Shown: piece after piece, positions 9,494-22,100 of the stretch
Numbering within the stretch: the stretch's first letter is position 1
Layout of the letters: every line of letters begins with the position of its first letter
Source: Crotophaga sulcirostris
Lineage: Eukaryota; Chordata; Aves; Cuculiformes; Crotophagidae
DNA length: 64,000 nucleotides
Assembly: GCA_013397455.1 (NCBI GenBank)
Contig: VYZB01000040.1
Coordinates: forward strand, 1,033,945 to 1,097,944
Direction of reading: 5' to 3'
Translations under genes and position numbers: made by a program
The notes under the pieces: generated by a model
Database searches by the model: none
Seen by the model: only the letters and a program-made list of their open reading frames with translations
Told to the model about the DNA's origin: nothing

Positions 9494-10401
9494 GGCAAAC
9501 CCTTCCCACACTGCTGGGTTTGCAGGGCTGCATGAAGATATTTGCAGCAATTCCTGTAAGCAGCTTTGGGGTATTGAAGAGGGAACAGGGACATTTTGAG
9601 GTCTAAAAAAAGCCAAAACCCATGTTTTGTTGAGCTGCCAAGCTGGCCTGGGAAACAGACGGGGGAAGCGAGAGCAGCCTTATCTTCAGAGAGCTGTTTT
9701 TCTCTTGGTGTTGGGGTATCAGCAGCTTTGTGGGACTGTTTACTGAAGAGAAAGGATCACAAGACACCTGTTGTCCTTTTCACAAGGACACATCCTCGCT
9801 CACATGCAGACACCGCTCACGTCTGCCTGCATCAAACACGACTCTGATAATTTCCACAAAAGATACCAAGTCCAAACAGGACAATGCAATGCCAGAACAA
9901 AGCTTTCAACTCCAGCGCTATCACTCACTCCCTGTTCTTCTTCAGGTCCCAAAATTCAGACAAAACTAATGTCATCTGAAAAACAGTATCAAATTGTCTC
10001 ATTTTGATGTGTTTTACATGGTTCTTTGGTCTTTTTCTGCATCTGAGATGCAATCTGAAGTTTGTTTGTGTTCCTTCTGTTAGAAGAAAAAGATCTGTAA
10101 AATAAGTTAGGAGGCTCAAAACCAATCTGTTGAGAGAAAGATGAAGCCTCTCTGAAAAATGTATGAGAAAAGGAAGGAAGGAGAGGGGTGTCCACAGGAT
10201 CAGGCAGCAATGCCATTCCCTGCACATACAGACCCGAGGACACCCTCAAAGTCACCCATTTGTGCCTCTCCCTGCCACCGAGCCTGTTCTCTGGAGGAGT
10301 GTTTGCAGGGACAACTCTGCCCACATAACTGGGCTAGACCAACACGTAGCTGGGCAACCCAAAAAGGCCTCTGAGAGAATATGGGATCATTCTGATAAAG
10401 A
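9494..10401 (+). repeat. Segmental duplicate, copy 2 left block (matches 1101-2009)
   Basis: Nearly identical to the region just upstream of the CD8B V exon. Its left end is the gap. At 10401 the match to 2009 ends abruptly and the sequence continues with DNA equivalent to 3356, so the V exon and about 1.3 kb are absent. Confidence 0.95.
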
Positions 10402-10826
10402 ATTCCAACGAGAAGCCAGAGCTGTCTGCAGGTCCTTTACAGACCCTGGGTCGTACAGCAGCTCTTTTTAGTCAATTTTCCCCTTGAACACAGAGCAGGA
10501 GGTGACCTGCAAAAACTAAAATGTTTGAAGCAGGATTCAACCCTTTCTTTGCAGGCTTTCAGAGAGACAAATAACTAATTTAACCAAGATCCAGCTAAGG
10601 ATGCTGGCTTTAAATCATCTCCAGTGTCCCAGCATTTCTCTGTTTTTTTGAAAATATGCCTCGCACCTTGGGCTGGCTGAGAAACTGGATTCTTGCTGGC
10701 TCAAAGAAAAGGTGCTTTCAGATAAGGGAAAACTGTTCTTCATCAAGTGAACACGTATCTATGTGCAAAGCAAAGCATGAAAAACTGGGCTGAAATTCAG
10801 CATGATCAAGGGCACTCCAATTTAAA
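10402..10826 (+). repeat. Segmental duplicate, copy 2 right block (matches 3356-3785)
   Basis: About 93% identical to CD8B intron 2 sequence. Similarity ends near 10826 (TTTAAAACATCTC versus TTTAAAACTAAGC). Confidence 0.9.
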
Positions 10827-11080
10827 ACATCTCAGCTGCTGATCTAACATTGGTCGTGCCCAATTGATCTTTATTCTTTAAATTTACCCAGTCATGTGGA
10901 GAGACTGTGATTTTATAATATAAACAGGTGAATATAATTCAGGTGCAGCTGAAAATATTTAATTGAAAACACACTAGTGACCTAAGATTGAATGTTATAT
11001 CTGATTTTAAGGTTCCTGCATATATAAAAATTAATTTTGCAGTTATAAACACAGCTAAGTTGGGCACAGCAATGAAAAAA

Positions 11081-11130
11081 AGTAACATGAGATTGTAACA
11101 TGAGATGAGTAACATGAGATGAGTAACATC
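11081..11130 (+). repeat. Short tandem repeat (AGTAACATGAGATG)
   Basis: About 3.5 copies of a 14-bp unit, with a one-base variant in the second copy. Confidence 0.85.
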
Positions 11131-11918
11131 TCTATTAAACAATTAAACTTGAAATCCCTGGAATAGGAGAGGACATACATGGGTGCTTTTTAAATTCATT
11201 CTGATTTATCCTTGACCAGAACATCTTCATGCATGACGTCTGCTTATTAAGTATCTCCTCCAGGTAGGAAAAAAGGATTCACAGTGGGACTCCCAGGCAT
11301 CCACACCAGATTTGTTAAATGGGAATTTCTAAATGCTTTTTTCTGCCACCGGATTCATTCCATTTTTAAAAAAAAATCCCAATTTTTACTTGCTGCTCCT
11401 GAACAACATCAGTGCAGGGGCACAGCCCTACCCATGCACACCCGAACAGGATCGCAGGCAATGCTCTTCCCCATCTTTCAGAAGGATCCAATGCACAAAA
11501 TCCATCTTCCACCCACACCACACATCAGCTCACCAGGCTACTCCACTATTTCATGTATCAAACAGTTTACAGGAACCTGAAAGACAAAAATACTGTATCA
11601 TCTCTATTGACAGTTATTTATACTCCCAATTGTATACCTATATATAATTTTATATAGTTACAACATATTATATATTACCATTAAATATATTGTGTATAAC
11701 CACATTATAGAAATCATTTTTATATATTCTGTGCTATATTATATATCTAGCTATAAGTGTGCTATTATAGATCTATTGACCTGTTAAATACTTTGCCAGA
11801 TATGTATAGGAAAAACCTACTTCGTGACAAAAAACTGCCTTCAGGCAGTACAAGTACTTCTTGCTCATATGTGACTTCATCACATTCAATTCAGTAAATC
11901 AGAAGTAGTAATATATTA

Positions 11919-11946
11919 AATTTCTGGTTTATGGAAACCAGAAATT
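11919..11946. repeat. Perfect 12-bp inverted repeat (hairpin)
   Basis: AATTTCTGGTTT at 11919-11930 and its exact complement AAACCAGAAATT at 11935-11946, separated by the four-base loop ATGG, in an AT-rich surround. Confidence 0.9.
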
Positions 11947-14900
11947 GCTTTTTTAATAGCATTATAATTTTTACTTAATATTTTTCTTGTTTTAAAATAT
12001 TATTTGCTGAAATAACAAATCTATCAATGTATCTATATTGTGTGTACTCAGGGAGAGATCTGCAGCTTCAGTGGAATTATATAAAAATATTTGTCATTCC
12101 AGCATTCATTTAACCAGAACACACATCAGACCAAGTTAAAAATAAATCTGTTTGTATTTTGCTTCTCTGTCACTTTGTTATAACTTTGAACTTATACAAC
12201 AGCAGTTCTTTCACATGAAACAAAACTCTCCCTGTAAATATTTGCAACAGGATGGGAGGTTTAACATTCCTCCCTAATCATTCATTTTTTCTGCTAAATT
12301 TCAACTTACCATTTACCCTTTAAGATCTGCAAGGGTAAGGAGGGGAACTGTATCACACTTTTAAGCAAGGGGATGTCATTATTTCTATTTGTACTTTCTG
12401 ATCTAGTTAATAAATTAAAACCAGATGTGAAACATTCCAAAAAATCCCAGTGATGGCATCAGGGCAGACTTTTTTTCTCTGCCAGGTACAACAAATCTAG
12501 GTGCTGTTCCAATGGGCTCTCATACAACCATCTTATTCAGTTAATTTAACATAAAAACCCTAAAAAACACGAAGATGAGTCGCTCACGGGAAGCAGCTGT
12601 CAGGCAATACAAAAAGGAAACCTGCTCAGATGGCAAAGCCCTCTCCATCCTCTCCAAAAAGCTCCTTGGAAGGGTTGGGAGAGCCCTCACACAGCCAGGC
12701 TGCCACGGGCACCCAGGAGCTTGTCTCCCCATCAGGCAATGGGGAAGAGCCAAATCTCATCTTTCCTTACTGGGCAGAGCCTCTGCATCACACTGCAGAA
12801 AACACAATCCTGCAGAAATTGTGGGTGTCTCCAGGTGAAGCACTGCAACACTGAGTATTTCAAGGATTTGAGCTTTGGCAGGGAGTACCAAAAAAAAAAT
12901 ACCTGGTTTCCCCATGTAAAAGCATGGGGGGGGTGATGGATGCCTCTAAAGAAAAGCTACGAACCCACAAGCTGGTGCCAACCACTGGCAACCTGCCTGC
13001 TGGGGTTGGCCCTACGTCCCACCCCACCTCTTCCTCCAGCCTGTGAACCCGATGGAGCAAGACTTACCCTGCCCGAGGTGCAAGCTTTGTTGTGATTTTC
13101 TGCTCCTCTTCTCTGCTCGTGGCTGAAATGTCCAGTCGGGAAGGTTGGGCACCAAAATATGGGGTGCAACCAACCTCCCTCACCCCAAGGCTGTGCAGGG
13201 AGGAGGGCTGTGGCTTAAGACCCATCTGTCTCCCCAGAGGAACGCGTTTGATTTCGCCAAGTGCGTTTCCTGTCGTTCCCTCCCAGCATGAAGAGTCGGG
13301 GCTGCAGGTTGTGCAGGCAGCATCACATGCAGCAAAAAAAACCCAAGGTGTTGGGCAGTTGCCTCTGGGGACAAGGCAGGACATCCCCAGAAGAGCTGGG
13401 TGCACACGGCTCTTCCACACTGCAGAATGGCCAAAGGTAGAAACCACAACTGAGGTCCATCGTATCTGACATCTCTTCAGGTACCACCACAGGAGAAGAT
13501 TCTGGGCTGCTCGGGGCCCTGCAGGCAGGGTCTCAGGTGGAACCACTGCTGTTCCTCAGCAGAGCTCAAGGTCCAGTTGTTGTCTGGCATAAGCATGAGG
13601 CAAACTCGCTGGCTGGTGCCTCAGGGAGAGGTGTTGGGTCGTGTTGACACCCAGCTAACAGGGCTTCAAAACACCATAGATTAACATCAGCACTCAACGC
13701 AAAATTCAAGTTGGGATATTTCCTATCGGTCTCTTCAAAACAATGAAACAAAATATTCCTGGAAGCTGAGATTGTGTATTCCTGCCCTGAGGAACAAGCT
13801 GTAAATGACACTACAAGTATTAAAAGGTAAGTCTCAAGTCATCTCAATGTGGGAGGAAACAAGTCAGAGCAGCAGTGGAACAGCCATTACTAAAATAAAC
13901 GCCGTTCTTCGGGTTGTTTCCTTTTAAGCTGACTCATCCATCCCTACCATAGTCAGGAAAAGTTTGATATAATTTAGAAAAATGGGTCACACGCCACTGC
14001 ACAAAGCCCAACCTGCCATTCCCGAGGAGGTGCTGCCAGAAAGGCAGATGCCACTGTACAAATTCCCATGGTCCTCAAACCTAGGTCACTCCTCACCTGC
14101 CCAAAGCTGGGACACAAACTGAGCAAGCTGGCCAGGGTCAGAAAGCTTTCCTGCCCATTATCCTTCTTCCAAGAGGCATCCATGGTACCCTGCACTGTAA
14201 AACAGAGGAAGGAAAAACTCTCCTGCCTTCTCCCAGCACCAAAGGGGTCTTGCTCGAGGTCCCAGGTAAACGCAGAAGTGCTCCAATGCTTCCTGTATAA
14301 AAAAAAGAAGCTGTTTTCTGGATGTGTACACATTCAGGACATAGGAGATACATTTGCCTGAACTGCTTATGGCTTTCCAACCTATGTCTCCAATTGTGCA
14401 AGCTGGAAGATAATGGGTTGGTGATGGTTTGAGCTTCATGTGGCTCCAGCCCTTTGTCCACCTCCTTTCATGCATCACTTCGCGTTCACCTCCTTCAAAT
14501 TTCATCTACCCCTGCATTGCCAAGTCTCTGCAGTTCTGTATTTTCAATGCATAAATGCAAGTAAATTAATCTGCATAAAAATAAAGTTTGAAAGATACAT
14601 TTTGAACATTAATTCTTATATGGCTACTGAGTTCAACACTCCCAAAATAAGTGGGAGTGGTACCTCTTGGGGAACAGGTTGGGAAAGAGTAATCACACAC
14701 TTTTTTTCACAGTAATGGTGGGGATCAGGCTGTTAAAATTGAAACTCTTAACACCAAATTTAGTTGTTTTTTTGATCATGGGAGAGCATTAAACCAGCTG
14801 CTGCTTTTTCATGCAGTCATCTCTCCTCCCCTCTTTCTCTTTTGAACAAGGCATCATGGCTTGGCATTCCACCTTGTAGGTCTACAGTGAGGGAAGGTCG

Positions 14901-16250
14901 GGTTTTTTTGAGGAAATGAAAAACATTGGAGAGAAAGAGCAAGTTGTACAAGCCAGGCAATGCTGTTAATAGAACCACAAAATGAAGTAAGTAATCTCAA
15001 GCAAGCCACGGGTTTCCTTACTGCCAACACTGCCAGCAGGAGAGGAGAATCAGAAATGGGAACACTTCCTCCATCCCACCATCTGTAATCAGCTACAGAA
15101 ATTAAAGTTCCCGCTCAAAGATGTTAAAAGTAAAAATGCACAGCAATAGCCTGCTCTGGGAAAGTCCTCCTGCACCACACAGATGGGCCAAGAAACTCCC
15201 TGGGGGATCTCCACCAGGCTTTCCTGTCCAAGGTCTTCAGGGAAGAAGGTCAACGTGCAGCAAGGAGGGAAATCAAACACAACAAGACTCTGGAATGATG
15301 GAGACAGAAGTCAGCTCCGAGCATATGAGCCCTGAGAATGGGGCTGAACTAGGAGAACAATTGACAAACAGTGCCTCAAAGCCAGCAGAAATTTCTTTAT
15401 GGGAATTGGATGTGGGATAATGAGCCCAGATGAACAACTAAAGATTTCTCTTTAGCTCTTCAGACAAAAAAAATTACACTGGAGCTCTAGAGATGATTTT
15501 CCTTTTCCAAAGGAAAGTCTATATTCAGTGCTAGAAAATACGAAGTCTTTCTGTAGTTCTGGACTGAATCTCTGTGGTATTTAGGAGACTGGAGCTGTAA
15601 ATAAACCCAGCCTCTCTACTGCCAAATCCCACTGTGGCATGGGTGGAGTAAACTGTCACCAGCCCCCAGAAGATGCCACCATGGACTGCTGATTTAACCA
15701 ATGCCTGCACAAACCAGCTCTGCAGCATCGAGATAGAAGGAGCAAGAAGGCTTTGGAAGGAAAACCCTCAACACATTCAGGTTTTCTTGTATCAGACTCT
15801 CTGCCAAGGTATCAACAAGCATGGAGATTATGGAGATCTTTTGACCCAGTGATCAGGCAAGAAGTCCACAACACGGAGAGGTGAGAGCACAGGAGCATTT
15901 GTGGTTTGCATACTGTATCTTAAGGTATGTGGTGTTTACACTAGGAGTACCCAGAAGGGAGTGCAGTGTTGGCCACTGGACTGGAAACATGCAGCCACAG
16001 TGGAAAGATGGCGTGCGAGTAGCTGGCGTGTGAGAGTTGCACTTGACATTCTCCAAACCCCCTCAATGCTGCAGCTTTGCAAAGAAAAGGGGGGCAGCAA
16101 TGGCTCATAAACCACAGCTTCATTTCACACCGGAAAAATTGTATGCTATAATCTCAACACTTTTTTTTCCATCTGTTAGAAACAGAAGTTTGTGATTTGC
16201 GACTAAATTTTGAAATCTCCATCGAAAGTTTCCATCCCTCCTTATGAAAT

Positions 16251-16345
16251 AGAATCATAGAATCTCTTGGTTGAAAAAGACCTTTGAGATCATCGAGTCC
16301 AACTGTACCTGTCCACCATATCCATAGAATCATAGAAATAGATCC
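16251..16345 (-). mobile_element. CR1 LINE 3' fragment
   Basis: Antisense CR1 end: ATAGAATCATAGAATCTCTT, then GAAAAAGACCTTTGAGATCA and TCGAGTCCAACTGTACC. Confidence 0.75.
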
Positions 16346-16793
16346 TTCCAAGGTTAATGATGGGCAATGCTGAAGCAATCCGGTGTCACACCCTGAGTTA
16401 TCACTAACTCATGCCTTGTAGGCATCAAGCAGCACGCGCTCAGCAGCAGCGATGCTGCATCATTGTTTAGCAATGGGAAGTTGTCATGAAGCATCCCAAG
16501 GAGACACCATGGATAACACAGAATAATTGGACCTAATAGAGAGTCACCAGTTTGATACTACTTTTGTGTCTACTAGCCTTCACAGCATAACTCTCATGTC
16601 CTGAGATGTGCTCCTGCTGCCAGTCACACAGTACTGTGAGACATCCATGACATCTGATATTACAGATACCAAGAAGCTGAAGAGTTTCTTACCACTATGC
16701 AAAAGTCACTGATGCTTCCACAAAATGACTACAAAATTAATCATATCTGAAACTCAGCACCTCCTCCCGTTCTGATGCCCCAGGCTCCCTCTT

Positions 16794-17075
16794 ACAGAAT
16801 CATAGAATCCTTAAGGCTGCAAATGACCTCTAAGCTCATCCAGTCCAATCATCAGCCCAACATCACCGTGCCTACTAAACCATGTCCTGAAGTGCCACAT
16901 CAACACATTATTTGAACATCTCCAGGGACGGAGACTCCACCACTTCCCTGGGCAGCCTCTTTCAATGCTTCACCACTCTGTCAGTAAATAATTATCTTTT
17001 AATACACAATCTAAATCTCCCCCAATGCAACTTGATCTTCTCCAGGATCAAGGACACCTCTACATCCAGCAGAAG
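16794..17075 (-). mobile_element. CR1 LINE 3' fragment
   Basis: Antisense CR1: begins CAGAATCATAGAATCCTTAA, includes TCTCCAGGGACGGAGACTCC and CCTGGGCAGCCTCTTTCAAT, and runs about 280 bases before fading. Confidence 0.9.
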
Positions 17076-19104
17076 AACTTCTGGGCTCCAGTTTGTTACC
17101 CAGGACTGATTCATACTAAAATTTACCATTATTCAGAGACAAGAGAGAAGTAAGATGCTCCTACTAAGAAAGTCAATAGCCCTTCATACATGATCCTTTA
17201 CCTGTATTGGTTCTCCCAGCACAGCCATCACCACATCTCTGAGGACACACACTACGGGCTGTAGGCAAGCATCCACGCTCAACAGCAGAGCAAGAACTTA
17301 GTTCTGAAAAACGTTCAGTTCCTGCATCTTCTTTTGCCAACACACTCATTTCCATTTAAATCATGCTGCACAACTGGATCAGAAACTTCCCTGCTTTGGT
17401 CTCAAGGGAGCTGTGATTTTGAAATTTTATTTTCTGACACTGAGTTGTGATAGTGATGGAAGTGAGGGGGCAAGCACACAACAATCCTGGTGTATGATAG
17501 GAGCCAGCTCACTTCACCACCACAGAAAACATGAACCTCAGCTTTAGTCACCTGCAAGGCAGGCCCATGGTTTCAGTTAATTTTTTCTCTTCCTCCAGCA
17601 GCCCATGAAAACAGGCATTTCCCAAGAGCAGCTTCTCCCATTATAAAGGGAGGAAGACTTCTGCTTAGGAGAAGGACATTGAAGTGCCCACTGAAACCAG
17701 AAGGAGCCTATGCGAGTAGCATCACTTGATGCCTCATCCAGCAATGTCTGGAGAACCCTGGAATGACCTGAAGCCTGATGTTCACATTTGCTTGATGGGA
17801 TTTTGAGATTCTTGTAATGTTGTTAATTAATGAATCCTATTTTCTCTTTATTTTGCCAAAACCCGCTCTAATTCAGGAAAACATCACAAGTGCCACAGTC
17901 TCCTCAAGGTATTGTGAAATTCATTTCACAGATCCCAGCAAGTCTAACAGCAGCTTCCCTCACTCACTACCCTGTTTCAATACCTAATGAAATAAACCCA
18001 GTTCCAAAATCAATTTCCATAACTCATCTCTGCAGCAGCCACAATAGCAACCACATCAAAGTCAGCAGCACCTGGTTTCCTACCTACCCAGGAGAAGTGG
18101 GCTTTCTTTGCAAAGGAGTAATGGAAAAATATTTCACACAGAAAAACAATCAGCAGGAAAGCCAGGAAGTGCCAACCAAGGAAATAAATAATACACCAGC
18201 CCACTGCCTCACAGTCTGGTGAAGCTGTTGCTATTGTGTGTACAAAGCTCCAGGAAGCACCACCCATACCCATGTGCAAGTGGTCACCTGGAGGCAGCAG
18301 CAAGGACCCTCTCTGCTGAACTACAAAAGAGCTTTTTTGGCAGGGCGGAAGCTCCTGTGGTTACAGAAGAAAACCACAAGATGATGAAAAAACTAAAAAT
18401 ACAAAACCCTGTGGCCTGGGACTTTCTCGGTGGGTTTCAGATCACAGACCACCTGCCTTGCACAAAGCGGCTTTTGCAGAGCAATTGCAAAGGATTGCAA
18501 AGAGAACAATTGAACACCTGAAGAACTCAGCTGCGTATCAGCAATGCATGCAATCGAAGACCAAAAAAAAAAGCACGGATATATGCCATGAAACACCCCT
18601 TGCTTGCTGGGTAATAAAATACGGTGTGCTTTTCCATCCACATGAGACCCCTTGAGCATGCGCAAGTGAAGGCAGCAGAATCCCTGCCAAGAAATGCAAC
18701 CTGGCACCTGCAGCCAAAGCACAGGGCTTGTCCATGACTTCTGCAGAGCAGGAGCTGCTATGAACCCCTAGACAGCTGGGAGAAAGCAGGCTGTGGTGGC
18801 TGATCCTACCTCAGGCACGACCATCATCAGTCTGAATTCCCGAGGAAGTCATCAAGGCAAAATCCTTGAAGCATCATTAAGAACCAATAACAAATTAGCC
18901 CAAATACTAGATTAGAAGTGAATTTCTTCAGAAATCTTGGGGTTTTTTTGTTTTGCCTCAGATGCCAAACACCTTCTCTTTACCCAAGAGGGTCCTGATG
19001 ACATCACATCCTCTCCAAAGAGCAGAGCAGCCACCCAAGTCAAGCAAGAAAGATCATCTCTGCTCCGCCGCACCGTCCCCGAGGACGGCCAGCCCTAGGA
19101 GAAG
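17076..19104 (+). other. Upstream region of CD8A
   Basis: Unique sequence before the CD8A start. No TATA box sits at a sensible distance from the ATG. An ETS plus paired RUNX-type motif cluster lies at 18345-18378. No exon is supported. Confidence 0.5.
18345..18378. promoter_or_regulatory. Candidate ETS-RUNX-RUNX composite element
   Basis: GCGGAAGC (ETS-like) at 18345-18352, TGTGGTT (RUNX) at 18356-18362 and AACCACA (RUNX, opposite strand) at 18372-18378 occur within 34 bases, about 730 bases upstream of the CD8A ATG. RUNX proteins are known regulators of CD8 genes in mammals. Short motifs arise by chance, so function is an inference. Confidence 0.3.
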
Positions 19105-19150
19105 ATGGCCAAGTCTCCTGTGCTTCTCCTTCTCCTGACTCTGGGGATCT
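19105..19150 (+). CDS. CD8A: CD8A exon 1: signal peptide
   Basis: Encodes MAKSPVLLLLLTLGI plus the first base of a Cys codon; donor TCTGTGAGT. It has a classic basic N-terminus and leucine core. The 5' UTR upstream is not delimited. Confidence 0.93.
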
Positions 19151-22100
19151 GTGAGTATGGAAACAGTGTTGTGCATCCCTGACACTGGGAGGGGCAAGAA
19201 AACCCCTTGGGTTGCATCCAAGAAATTGAGCTAAATAGTTAAAGAGAAGATTAAAAAAAACAAACCCAAAAGGCTGCCTTTGAGGTTTGTTCAGTGATTG
19301 CGGAGGTACAGGCGGCATCGCCACAGCCAGTGCAGGCAGCCGGGGGGTGGCTGCAGCATCGCGTGCACCAGAGAGGGACCCAGTTGGAGAGAGGGGTTCT
19401 GGAGGGGAGGAGGAAGGAAAAAAAAGGGGGCTGGGAAGTCAGTGGGTTTTGAGAATCACTTCAAATAAGCTGGGAAGGCGTAACATCCCTGAGGAGGCTT
19501 TTCTGAAGGGCAGCACCCACCTTTAAGGGCCAGGTGGCTGAGCATCCTCCGTGCATGATCCCAGCAAGGACTGCAATAACACCTTCAAGTCATCTGGACA
19601 GCATGGTCCTCCCTTTGCATTTGACCTCACACCCCATGGGGGTTTGCCCGGAGGGAAGGCGGCTCTTCCCAAGCGGTTCCCATGAGGATTTCTCTCCTGC
19701 AGGTTGCCCTGGGGTGGGCGAGGCCTACCAGATGACAGCCAGGTTTCGTGACAGAAGGATCGCGCACCCCCGCCTGGGACAACGGCTGGATCTGGAGTGT
19801 GAGTCCGCGAAGGAGGACAGCGGCGTATCCTGGGTCCGCCTGGACAAGAGTGGGACCCTTCACTTCATCGTCTTCATTTCCTCCTTGCCCCGGGCCACCT
19901 TCCAGGGGAACACAAAGACATCTCCACACTTTGAGGCAATGAAAGACAGGAGGTTCTACCATCTGGTAGTGAAGTCTTTCCGTTCACAGGACGAGGGCTA
20001 CTATTTCTGCCTCATGAACAGCAACCAAATGCTGTACTTCAGCCCTGCCCAGCCTGTCTTCTTCCCAGGTCAGCAACACCTCTACCCAACCTTGCTTAAT
20101 TGCCAAAATGTCCAGCCCCCCTCCCCCCTATCCGTGCCTTTTTTAACCAGTCACCTCTCCCACAAGCCCCATTTGCAGGCTTGCTTGATCAAGGCAAACC
20201 CCATTCTCCTGCCAGAGGATGCCTGCTTGCTGTTTCTTCTCATGGTATCACCCCTGCCCAAAGGCAAAGGTGAACAGGCAGACCCAGCACCACCTCCCCA
20301 TCCCCACTTCTCCATCCCATTGTTAGCTCTGGGGAGATAAGACCAAAGAGTAAAGGCAACCACCATCAGTCACCCTCCTCACCTCACAGAGTTCCCAAAA
20401 GTCCTACCAACCTGAGAGTACTCTGGCTTTCTGAGAACAGTGGCAGAAAGCAAGAAATAAGGAGCCCACAGCTCCTTATTGTGTCTTGGCAGACCTTCCC
20501 TGGGAAAGTCACCAACCAAAACGAGCTCTGTGAAGTTCCTCTGGAGCTGAGCCCTACTCTGGCCACAGGAGCAGCCTAGCAGGGATGGGAGGGCTTGAGA
20601 TGGCTTATTTTATTTCTTTTTTATTTATTTTATTTTTATTTTATTTTCCCATATGCTCTATTCCTCTGTTTTCATTTATAGTCACCACCACAGCAGCACC
20701 CACCACAGCAGCACCCACCACCCAGGGAGGCATCACCAAAAGCACCACCTGCCTGAAGACTCCAGATCAAGGTAGCCCAGCTGCAGGGAGGGAGAGGGGA
20801 AGAGCTGATACAAAAGGGGATTCTGCAGGCATTTTGGGATGAGAAGAGAGGGAAAATCCTTAGAGTTTTATCAGAGTTGGATGCCTGGGTATGTGCAGCT
20901 GGAAGGGTTAAACTCCAGTGTTTCATCCCCCTTAGGAAAGGCTCAGGATGACTTTAAAAGCACAAGTGTATCTTAGCCTCAGCACAACAGGAGGAGGTGG
21001 AGGGAGGGCAGAGGCTGGGGGGGCTGGTGCTGGTTTTAGCCTTGGCAAGAGTCACAGCAAAACTTTTGGCTACTGTGTCCTCCCTCAAGTCCCCAGGAAA
21101 ACACTGAGAGCAGCAGCACTGACAAAGGCCCATGCTGCACTTGCAGACATCCCTGGTGGGTCATCCCTGGCTTCATGACCAGCTTCACTGAAAGCCACAC
21201 ATGTCCCTTGGCAGACCCCTCTGATCCACCAGAGCTGGCAACAACACCAGCTATGAGCACCTGGTGGACCTTTCCTCTTCTTTGTTCATGCAGAAACCAG
21301 CAATCAGGAAAAGCTGATTTACTTCTGTGACATCCTCATCTGGGTTCCCTTGGCAGGAGCCTGCATCGTGCTCCTCATCGCGCTGGTGATCACCATCATG
21401 ATGTGCCAACGTAAGACCGATTCACAACCCCCTGTAGATATTCCTCTAGCCTGAAACTATAGCTCTGTCCTTTAGGGGAATGGATCTTCCAGCTGTCCCT
21501 TTTACGTAGACATGGGATGACCAGGACACAGTCAATGCAAGAGAAGGACCACTGTGAAAACCAATGTCTATGTTCTTATCAGTAGGCTTGGACTGAGAAA
21601 TAATTATCAGTTTCTACACTACAAGGAAAAGAATAGACTATAAATAGAGAAAACTTACTCTGTCAAACTGCATTGGCTCTCCTATCCATAAACTGGTGTA
21701 TGAGAGGGTAAGAGAACCAGAAACTGAAGCTTTTTCACAAAATAGGGTAAACATGCTCCAGCACTGGGCTTGCAAATTCAAATGCTGAGGGTCCCATCAG
21801 CAGTTTGTGCTGTAACCAAACGAGCAACTTAATTACACAAGGTTCAGAGTCTGCTATGGTTAAAGCAGTCATGCAAAACCTCTGGGTAGGTAAAAATCCT
21901 TCGGTGAAATTTAATGTTTGAAATGTCTTTAAATTACTCTGAGCAAGCAGTGAGTCCAAGTGTATTTAAATCAATTTAACGCTCACTGAAATCAGTTTAA
22001 CTTTCTGATACTCCTAGAAATTCCACCAATTTCATTAAACCAGCTCAGCTCATTTGCCTGGAACACCAAAGTGCTTTTGCTGCTAGATTAACATAACTAG

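Larger units (their letters stand above)
10827..16250. other. CD8B-CD8A intergenic DNA
   Basis: No exon is supported. Recognisable content is a short 14-bp tandem repeat at 11081-11130, a strongly AT-rich stretch near 11600-11780 and a perfect hairpin at 11919-11946. From 12.5 to 16.2 kb it is unique sequence without recognisable elements. Confidence 0.55.

Noticed and set aside
9058..9616. Long frames spanning the N gap
   Set aside because: Most of their residues are undetermined gap positions.
19534..20340. A 268-codon open frame as an intact single-exon gene
   Set aside because: It is the CD8A V-set exon (19703-20068) extended by chance into both introns. Splice sites on both sides and the matching phases of neighbouring exons show the true limits.
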